In this document: piece after piece, positions 58,174 to 64,000 of the stretch
How the letters are laid out: each line of letters starts with the position of its first letter
How positions within the stretch are numbered: position 1 is the first letter of the stretch
From: Rahnella aquatilis CIP 78.65 = ATCC 33071
GTDB lineage: Bacteria; Pseudomonadota; Gammaproteobacteria; Enterobacterales; Enterobacteriaceae
DNA: 64,000 nt
Assembly: GCF_000241955.1 (NCBI RefSeq)
Contig: NC_016818.1
Location: forward strand, 2,170,001-2,234,000
Reading direction: 5' to 3'
Position numbers and translations under genes: made by a program
The notes under the pieces: generated by a model
What the model saw: only the letters and a program-made list of their open reading frames with translations
Database searches by the model: none
What the model was told of the DNA's origin: nothing

Positions 58174-58692
58174 TCAGCCGAATGCCAGTCCGAGCACCGC
58201 ACCAACGGTCAGTACCCATAACGGGTGGATACGCTTACTGAGCGCCAGCAGGGTACACAAGACGATCACCCCCGCAAGCGTCAGCGTGGTGGCAGAGGCT
58301 TTGGCGATCAGTAAGCCGCTTGACACCACCAGCCCGACGGTCACCGGCACCAGCCCGCGCTGCACGATTTGCCGCCACGGACGGTCTTTATATCGTTTCC
58401 AGCCGCCCATCACGATAAGCGTAATAACCGACGACGGACCGAATTTCGCCAGTGAAGACACCAGCAAACCTGACCATCCGGCAACCTGCCAGCCAATCAG
58501 CGGTACGATCATCATATTCGGACCGGGGGCGGCCTGCGCCAGGGCAAACAGGGCACTGAATTCCTGCGCGCTCATCCAGTGATGCACCTCCACTACCGCG
58601 CGTTGCATCTCGGGGAGAATGGTATTTCCGCCGCCAAATGCCATCACGGAAAGTTCGGTAAATAACAGGGCAAGAGAAAGTAAAACCGGCAT
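58174..58692 (-). CDS. Chromate-transporter family protein, C-terminal half partner
   Basis: 172 residues with five or six membrane helices. It is a single CHR domain with the family motif FTELSVMAFGGGNTILPEMQRAVVEVHHW and APGPN. Its start overlaps the stop of the companion gene (TGATG). Short CHR proteins act as pairs of oppositely inserted halves. Chromate export is the named function, but many members transport other anions or are uncharacterised. Confidence 0.85.
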   Translation of the reverse strand: MPVLLSLALLFTELSVMAFGGGNTILPEMQRAVVEVHHWMSAQEFSALFALAQAAPGPNMMIVPLIGWQVAGWSGLLVSSLAKFGPSSVITLIVMGGWKRYKDRPWRQIVQRGLVPVTVGLVVSSGLLIAKASATTLTLAGVIVLCTLLALSKRIHPLWVLTVGAVLGLAFG

Positions 58693-59279
58693 CAGAATTT
58701 ACTCCTCGCGCAGATGAAAATACTGACCGGCGCCAGCACCAGCATGACCGGCAGCATCGGGAAACGGAATGCGGCAATTGCCATCACACCGACAGCGACC
58801 AGCGCCAGTTGCAGCCATTTACCCCGCAGCGGGGCGAGCATTTTGATGCCGGTCGAGAGCAGTAAACCGGCCGCCGCCGCCGCCGCCATCCCGGCGAACA
58901 GATGTTCCACCAGCGGTTCATTCTGATAGCGTGCATACACCAGACCGAGCAGTACCACGCAAATCGTCGGCGCGAGGATCAGCCCGAGCAGCGCCGATAA
59001 TGCGCCGCGCAACCCGCGAAACTCCATCCCCAGCGCCACCGAAAGATTAATGATGTTGCCACCCGGTAAAAACTGACACAGCCCGAGCAGTTCGGTGAAC
59101 TGAGCGGCGGTCAGCCAGCGGCGTTTATCGACCAGCATGTGTCGCGCCATCGGCAGCACGCCACCGAAACCGGTCAGACCAAGGACGAAAAAGCCCATAA
59201 ACAGTTGCCTGCAATCGGGTTGCGCTGCGGTATTGTCCTCTGTCTCAGGCATTAATTTTTCCTGCGTTTGCGCTGACAT
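58692..59279 (-). CDS. Chromate-transporter family protein, N-terminal half partner
   Basis: 195 residues from the ATG behind GAGTAGGAAA, giving MSAQTQEKLMPE; longer in-frame starts add a region without family similarity. One CHR domain: FMGFFVLGLTGFGGVLPMARHMLV and QFLPGGNIINLSVALG. Together with the overlapping partner it makes a two-gene CHR transporter. A LysR gene diverges upstream and is its likely regulator. Confidence 0.85.
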   Translation of the reverse strand: MSAQTQEKLMPETEDNTAAQPDCRQLFMGFFVLGLTGFGGVLPMARHMLVDKRRWLTAAQFTELLGLCQFLPGGNIINLSVALGMEFRGLRGALSALLGLILAPTICVVLLGLVYARYQNEPLVEHLFAGMAAAAAAGLLLSTGIKMLAPLRGKWLQLALVAVGVMAIAAFRFPMLPVMLVLAPVSIFICARSKF

Positions 59280-59408
59280 TTTCCTACTCTCCCTCAACGT
59301 TAATTCAAAGCCGCCAGAGGCGTAAATTCTGTTAAGGATCATGCGCGTGGATGTGCCATGATGTCTAATGCATTTATTAATGGATAAAGATACCCTCAAG
59401 GTATGGTT

Positions 59409-60320
59409 ATGATTGAACTGAAACGTCTGAATGCGTTTGTCACCGTGGTGGAAGCGGGCAGCATTACCCGTGCCGCAGAACTGCTGTTTATCCAGCAGCC
59501 GCCGCTGACGCGCCTGTTACAGGGGCTGGAGCAGGAATTTGGCATCCCTTTATTACAACGCCTGCCGCGTGGGGTGATCCCGACCGAAGCGGGCGAAGTG
59601 TTATTGCAGGAAGCCCGTGCCGTGCTGGCGCGCGCCGCTCAGCTCAATGCCGCCATGCACCGCGCCGCGCAGGGCGAACAGGGACGGATCCGCATCGGTT
59701 TCACCAGTTCCGCCGCGCTGCATACTTTTGTGCCCGCACTGCTGCGGCGCTATCGGGAAATTTATCCGGCAGTCAGTACTCAGCTTGAGGAAAGTGGCAG
59801 CGGCGAATTGCTGGCCGCCGTGGTGGCGGGCGAGCTGGATGTCGCCTTTGTGCGCATGCGGGTCAAAGATATGCCGGAATTAGAGATGGAAAAGGTGCTG
59901 GAGGAACCGATGTGGGTGGCAGTGCCGGCCGGACACAAACTGGCGTCGCCACCAGCCAGTCAGCCACTCAGACTCGAAGATCTGAGTAACGAGCCTTTTG
60001 TATTATACCGTCGTCGCGCCGGTCAGGGATTGTACGATGCCATACTGGGGGCGTATGTCCGCGCCGGTTTCAGTCCGCACATTGTGCAGGAAGCGCCGCG
60101 TTTAACCTCGTGCCTGAGCCTGGTTGGTGCAGGACTGGGGATTTCTATTGTGCCGGAATCCATGACCCGGCTGGGCGGAGACGGCGTGGTATTTTTGCCG
60201 CTGGACGCCACCACACAACTCAGCGCACCGTTGTATCTTGCGCGGCGGGAAGACAGCCATTCATCGGCTATAATCAATACGTTTTGCGATCTCGTAAAAT
60301 CGCAACTGACTGTTCGTTAA
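59409..60320 (+). CDS. LysR-family regulator divergent from the CHR transporter pair
   Basis: 303 residues. The start at 59409 is preferred over 59403 because AAGG stands seven bases before it. The N-terminal domain MIELKRLNAFVTVVEAGSITRAAELLFIQQPPLTRLLQ-type pattern resembles the BenM/CatR-like group, with QQPPLTRLLQGLE in the recognition helix. The effector is unknown. Its last bases overlap the convergent ArsR gene. Confidence 0.87.
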   Translation: MIELKRLNAFVTVVEAGSITRAAELLFIQQPPLTRLLQGLEQEFGIPLLQRLPRGVIPTEAGEVLLQEARAVLARAAQLNAAMHRAAQGEQGRIRIGFTSSAALHTFVPALLRRYREIYPAVSTQLEESGSGELLAAVVAGELDVAFVRMRVKDMPELEMEKVLEEPMWVAVPAGHKLASPPASQPLRLEDLSNEPFVLYRRRAGQGLYDAILGAYVRAGFSPHIVQEAPRLTSCLSLVGAGLGISIVPESMTRLGGDGVVFLPLDATTQLSAPLYLARREDSHSSAIINTFCDLVKSQLTVR

Positions 60321-60670
60321 AGATGTTGTTCGGAAATGTGTTTCTGTGTGGATTCCAGCGTAATGTCGTCGGATTCGATGGCGCTGAGCAGAGAATCAAG
60401 CAGGCCGGGGAAGCGGGCGTCCAGATCTTCGCGGCGCAGGGAAAGCAAATTGGCGCGGCCGTCCGGACGCTGCCAGATGACACCGCTGTCACGTAATACG
60501 CGCCAGTGATGGGTCAGCGTCGATTTCGACAGTCCCTGCAATAATGTCCCGCAAGGATGCTCGCCACCTTTTGCCAGTGTGCGTACCACGGCCAGACGTA
60601 ACGGATTTCCCAGCGCAGTCAGAACATTTTCGAGGCGGATCTGCTCGCGCTCCGGGTGATTGGCTATCAT
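60317..60670 (-). CDS. ArsR-family regulator
   Basis: 117 residues, winged helix with LENVLTALGNPLRLAVVRTLAKGG and LSKSTLTHHWRVLRDSGVIWQRPDGR. Only one cysteine (in EHPCGTLLQG) is present and the CxC metal site of ArsR/SmtB is absent, so classical metal sensing is unlikely. It is divergent from a second elongation factor G gene; a perfect inverted repeat between them is a fitting operator. Confidence 0.85.
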   Translation of the reverse strand: MIANHPEREQIRLENVLTALGNPLRLAVVRTLAKGGEHPCGTLLQGLSKSTLTHHWRVLRDSGVIWQRPDGRANLLSLRREDLDARFPGLLDSLLSAIESDDITLESTQKHISEQHL

Positions 60671-60780
60671 ATTCTTCCTTTACGTTAATGACGCTCATTG
60701 GCGGCCGCGCAATATAGCCTATCCCTCTGCCGCTGTACAACGCGACGGCCTCTGCCCAATTTCATCAATAGAATAAAATT

Positions 60781-60804
60781 ATTGTACGACTATACACGTA
60801 CAAT
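60781..60804. promoter_or_regulatory. Inverted repeat between arsR-like gene and the EF-G paralogue
   Basis: ATTGTACG and CGTACAAT form a perfect 8-bp inverted repeat around eight bases. A TATACT -10-like box (60810-60815) for the EF-G gene stands just beyond. Size and spacing fit an ArsR dimer operator. Confidence 0.65.
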
Positions 60805-60907
60805 TGTAGTATACTCTCCGCATTAAGAATTTTAGTACTCATTACTTTGTGACGGGACGTGAAAACCACTCCCCGCCAACTTAGCCATCAACCAGTAAGG
60901 ACGTTAT

Positions 60908-63013
60908 ATGGCTCGCAAAACGCCAATCGAGCGCTACCGCAATATCGGTATCTCAGCACACATCGACGCAGGTAAAACCACCACCACCGAGCGTATTCTT
61001 TTCTATACCGGCATGAATCATAAGCTGGGAGAAGTGCATGACGGCGGTGCGACCACAGACTGGATGGCTCAGGAGCAGGAACGCGGCATAACCATTACCT
61101 CTGCCGCCGTGACCTGTTTCTGGCGCGGGATGGATCACTCCTTCGATGAGCACCGCATTAATATTATCGACACCCCGGGGCACGTGGATTTCACTATCGA
61201 GGTGGAACGTTCCATGCGTGTACTCGACGGTGCGGTGATGGTGTACGACGCCGTGGGCGGTGTGCAGCCACAGTCTGAAACCGTCTGGCGTCAGGCCAAT
61301 AAATACAAAGTGCCGCGTCTGGCCTTCGTGAACAAAATGGACCGCCAGGGCGCAGATTTCTTTCGTGTCCGTCAGATGATGGTGGATCGCCTGAAAGCCA
61401 ATCCGGTGCCGGTTGTGATCCCGATCGGTAAAGAAGAGCATTTCACCGGCGTGGTGGATTTGCGCAAAATGCGCGCCATTTTATGGGACGACGCGACACA
61501 AGGCATGACCTTTACCTATGAAGCGATCCCGGCAGAATTGCAGGCGCTGGCGGAAGAGTGGCGCGAGAAAATGGTCTCGGCAGCCGCCGAAGCCAATGAC
61601 ACGCTGATGGATAAATATCTCGAAGAAGGCACGCTGACTGAGGATGAAATTACCGAAGGGCTGCGTCTGCGCACCATCGCTGGTGAAATCCAGCCGATGC
61701 TGTGCGGCAGTGCGTTCAAGAATAAAGGCGTGCAGCGCATGCTTGATGCCGTCATCGAACTGATGCCGTCTCCGCTGGATATTCCCCCGGTTGCCGGCAC
61801 CGACGAAGACGGTAACGAAGCATTCCGTCATTCCGATGACGACGAGAAATTCTCGGCGCTGGCGTTCAAGCTGATGACTGACCCGTATGTCGGCCAGCTG
61901 ACGTTTGTGCGCGTGTATTCCGGCGTGCTGAAAAAAGGCGACAGTGTGTATAACCCGGTGCGTGGTAAGAAGGAGCGTATTGGCCGTATCGTGCAGATGC
62001 ATGCCAATGACCGTATCGAGATTGACGAAATCCGTGCCGGTGATATTGCGGCCTGCGTCGGGCTGAAAGATGTGACGACCGGCGAAACCCTGTGCGACCC
62101 GTCGGACATTATTACGCTGGTGCGCATGGAGTTCCCGGACCCGGTGATCTCGCAGGCCATCGAGCCGAAGACTAAAGCCGATCAGGAGAAAATGGGGATC
62201 GCACTGTCACGGCTGGCGTCGGAAGACCCGTCGTTCCGCATCCGCACTGATGAGGAATCCGGCCAGACGATCATTTCCGGCATGGGTGAACTGCATCTGG
62301 AAATCATCGTTGACCGCATGAAACGTGAGTTCGGCGTGGAAGCCAACATCGGTAAACCGCAGGTGACGTACCGTGAAACGGTGCGCAAAACGGTGACGGA
62401 TGTTGAAGGGAAATTTGTGCGTCAGTCCGGCGGTAAAGGCCAGTACGGCCACGTGGTCTTCACGCTCGAACCGCTGCCTGCGGGCACGGGTTTTGAGTTT
62501 GTCGATGCGACAAAAGGTGGCGTGGTGCCACGCGACTATATCCCTGCGGTTGAAAAAGGGGTCACGGAAGCGCTGAACAACGGCATTCTGGCCGGTTATC
62601 CGGTAGTCGATGTGAAAGTCACGCTGACCTTCGGTTCATACCATGAGGTCGATTCCTCGGAAATGGCGTTCAAAATGGCGGCGATCTTTGGTTTCAAAGA
62701 AGCAGCGAAACGTGCCGATCCGGTGATTCTGGAACCGATGATGAAAGTGGAAGTGGAAACACCGGAAGAGTATGCCGGTGGCGTGATGGGGGATTTATCG
62801 TCGCGTCGCGGTACGGTGCAGGGCATGGAAGAGATCGCGGGCGGTGGCGGTAAAATTATCAAAGCCGAAGTGCCGCTGTCTGAAATGTTCGGCTACTCCA
62901 CCGTTTTGCGGTCGATGTCGCAAGGCCGTGCAACCTACAGCATGGAGTTCAACCACTATGCCGAGGCACCGCGCAATGTGGCGGAAAACATCATCGCATC
63001 GCGTGGAAAATAA
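60908..63013 (+). CDS. Elongation factor G, second copy outside the str operon
   Basis: 701 residues, full length. G1 [15 protein letters not shown]2/switch [17 protein letters not shown]3 DTPGHVDF, G4 NKMD and domains II-V are complete; [22 protein letters not shown] in domain V is intact. Neighbours are not rpsL, rpsG or tufA, so this is a paralogue of the housekeeping fusA. It could be a stress or drug-tolerant EF-G, or serve only recycling or elongation. An ArsR gene and operator-like repeat stand upstream, which hints at induced expression. A terminator follows. Confidence 0.93.
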   Translation: MARKTPIERYRNIGISAHIDAGKTTTTERILFYTGMNHKLGEVHDGGATTDWMAQEQERGITITSAAVTCFWRGMDHSFDEHRINIIDTPGHVDFTIEVERSMRVLDGAVMVYDAVGGVQPQSETVWRQANKYKVPRLAFVNKMDRQGADFFRVRQMMVDRLKANPVPVVIPIGKEEHFTGVVDLRKMRAILWDDATQGMTFTYEAIPAELQALAEEWREKMVSAAAEANDTLMDKYLEEGTLTEDEITEGLRLRTIAGEIQPMLCGSAFKNKGVQRMLDAVIELMPSPLDIPPVAGTDEDGNEAFRHSDDDEKFSALAFKLMTDPYVGQLTFVRVYSGVLKKGDSVYNPVRGKKERIGRIVQMHANDRIEIDEIRAGDIAACVGLKDVTTGETLCDPSDIITLVRMEFPDPVISQAIEPKTKADQEKMGIALSRLASEDPSFRIRTDEESGQTIISGMGELHLEIIVDRMKREFGVEANIGKPQVTYRETVRKTVTDVEGKFVRQSGGKGQYGHVVFTLEPLPAGTGFEFVDATKGGVVPRDYIPAVEKGVTEALNNGILAGYPVVDVKVTLTFGSYHEVDSSEMAFKMAAIFGFKEAAKRADPVILEPMMKVEVETPEEYAGGVMGDLSSRRGTVQGMEEIAGGGGKIIKAEVPLSEMFGYSTVLRSMSQGRATYSMEFNHYAEAPRNVAENIIASRGK

Positions 63014-63042
63014 GCATAACAGGCGTACTCTCCGCCAGAGAC

Positions 63043-63068
63043 AAAACGGTCCGCAAGGGCCGTTTTTT
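63043..63068 (+). terminator. Intrinsic terminator after the EF-G paralogue
   Basis: The stem AAAACGGTCC / GGGCCGTTTT (one G-T pair) is followed by a T run. Confidence 0.85.
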
Positions 63069-63152
63069 TGGTTTTTGAAAAGGATGCGATAGATTATGGC
63101 TTCATTGTGTGACACTCTTATGCGCATGTCATGTGTGTATAAAGAGGGTGTT

Positions 63153-63389
63153 ATGTTATCCATAGCAGGAAATAAAAAGCGAACCAATGTCACCTTGAGT
63201 GCCGATCTGCTTGAACAGGCCAAAGCATTCGGCATTAACCTGTCAGCCACGTTTGATAAAGCATTAGGAGAAGCGGTGAAAGAGAAACAAAGGACACTGT
63301 TTTTAGAAGAAAATCAGCAAGCAATGGATTCATGCAATGCCTTTACTGAAAAGGCAGGACTCTTCTCTCAGGGACGCGGAGTATTGTAA
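63153..63389 (+). CDS. ccdA: CcdA-type antitoxin
   Basis: 78 residues from the ATG behind AGAGGGTGTT. The N-terminal ribbon-helix-helix (KRTNVTLSADLLEQAKAFGINLSATFDKAL in outline) and the toxin-binding tail rich in charged residues are typical of CcdA. It neutralises CcdB and represses the operon. Its stop overlaps the toxin start (TAATG). Confidence 0.9.
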   Translation: MLSIAGNKKRTNVTLSADLLEQAKAFGINLSATFDKALGEAVKEKQRTLFLEENQQAMDSCNAFTEKAGLFSQGRGVL

Positions 63390-63700
63390 TGGCGCAATTT
63401 GATGTGTATGAAAACCGGGGGGATGGCAAAAACCTTTATCCCTATTTTATGGATATCCAGAATCCATTATTTGAAAGGCTGAACGAACGGGTAGTGATCC
63501 CGCTGACTTCACTCAGTAATCTGAGACCCGTCAGGCATCTTCACCCTCTGGTGCGTATACACAATCAACAATATGTGCTGATGACAAATCTGCTCACCAG
63601 CATCAGTACAACGCAGTTGCGACATGAGCCCGAGTTTAATGCTGATATTCATCGTGCGGATGTCGTGGCTGCTCTGGATTTACTGGTGACAGGAATTTAA
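63389..63700 (+). CDS. ccdB: CcdB-type gyrase toxin
   Basis: 103 residues. QFDVYENRGDGKNLYPYFMDIQNPL, VVIPLTSLSNL and LHPLVRI follow CcdB throughout. CcdB poisons DNA gyrase. The C terminus is LLVTGI, so the Trp of the F-plasmid FWGI end is replaced by Thr, while Gly and Ile remain; chromosomal CcdB proteins of the O157 type also lack that Trp. Gyrase poisoning is therefore possible but not assured. Confidence 0.9.
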   Translation: MAQFDVYENRGDGKNLYPYFMDIQNPLFERLNERVVIPLTSLSNLRPVRHLHPLVRIHNQQYVLMTNLLTSISTTQLRHEPEFNADIHRADVVAALDLLVTGI

Positions 63701-63720
63701 GGCGCAGATATCTGCGCCTT
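63699..63720. terminator. Bidirectional terminator between ccdB and wrbA
   Basis: A 22-base palindrome with arms AAGGCGCAGA and TCTGCGCCTT follows ccdB at its stop codon and precedes ATTTAT. It serves both convergent genes. Confidence 0.75.
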
Positions 63721-63736
63721 ATTTATACACGCTGAA

Positions 63737-64000
63737 TTAGCTGACCAGTTTACTGACGATGGTTGCCACGTGTTTGCCCTGATGTACGGCAATACGCAGT
63801 TCTTCTGCGCTCGGCTGTCGTGAACCATCGCCACCGGCAAGCGTGGTTGCACCGTAAGGGGTGCCGCCGCGAACCTGTGAAATATCAAACAGTTCAGGCG
63901 TAGTGTAACCGATCGGGACGATAATCATGCCGTGATGGGCGAGGGTGGTCCAGGTGGATGTAATCGTCATTTCCTGACCGCCACCGGTACCGGTTGAGCT
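63737..64000 (-). CDS. wrbA: NAD(P)H:quinone oxidoreductase WrbA, C-terminal part (cut by window edge)
   Basis: The frame is open to the window edge, so the gene begins outside. The visible segment, including [29 protein letters not shown] and [20 protein letters not shown], matches the FMN-binding C-terminal half of WrbA. This tetrameric flavoprotein reduces quinones with two electrons. The stop lies 17 bases from the ccdB terminator. Confidence 0.95.
   Translation of the reverse strand, partial: SSTGTGGGQEMTITSTWTTLAHHGMIIVPIGYTTPELFDISQVRGGTPYGATTLAGGDGSRQPSAEELRIAVHQGKHVATIVSKLVS

Overview
The window is chromosomal DNA from a member of the Enterobacterales. Gene content and protein sequences resemble the Yersiniaceae side of the order (Rahnella, Ewingella, Serratia-like). 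The evidence is the conserved block yciK-sohB-yciN-topA-cysB-acnA-ribA-pgpB-lapA-lapB-pyrF-yciH-osmB, which follows the Escherichia coli 28-minute region, together with a FoxA-type receptor like that of Yersinia and a cobalamin gene pair upstream. Coding density is high. I found no rRNA, tRNA, CRISPR array or insertion sequence.

Layout. 1-2.8 kb: end of a cobalamin locus (cobC fragment, cobT) facing cobO/btuR and yciK. 3.2-17.4 kb: the conserved housekeeping block. 17.6-24.6 kb: carbohydrate genes (a ribulose-phosphate epimerase, yciT, the glycyl-radical pair ybiY-ybiW, fsaA, kdgT) with a perfect FNR box and a KdgR box. 24.7-31.1 kb: phoA with a Pho box, an SfsB/Ner-like regulator behind an unusual structured leader, a pirin with a divergent LysR, a PhyH-type dioxygenase and an AraC regulator. 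31.2-40 kb: a nine-gene operon, the most interesting part of the window. 40-48 kb: alcohol dehydrogenase, an EamA exporter with TetR, edd with two overlapping GntR operators, and a three-gene membrane/glycosyltransferase cassette. 48-60.7 kb: ldtB, an EmrAB-like pump with TetR, foxA, an O-methyltransferase, a GH3 glycosidase and a split chromate-family transporter with LysR. 60.3-64 kb: ArsR divergent from a second elongation factor G, a chromosomal ccdAB pair, and the end of wrbA.

How the genes work together. The 31.2-40 kb operon joins an importer of the quaternary-amine type to a histidine/phenylalanine ammonia-lyase homologue. In that homologue the Ala-Ser-Gly triad that forms the MIO cofactor is cleanly absent. 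Next come a CaiB-type CoA-transferase, a 3-hydroxyacyl-CoA dehydrogenase, an enoyl-CoA hydratase and a HutC-type GntR regulator. The promoter region shows a near-consensus sigma-54 promoter, an NtrC-like palindrome upstream and a HutC-like operator over the expected start site. I infer uptake of an aromatic betaine (ergothioneine, hercynine or similar), MIO-independent elimination of trimethylamine, then CoA-dependent shortening of the acrylate side chain, under nitrogen control. No part of this has been tested.

Limits: family assignments come from reading motifs and from memory of homologues. No database search or structure prediction was run.
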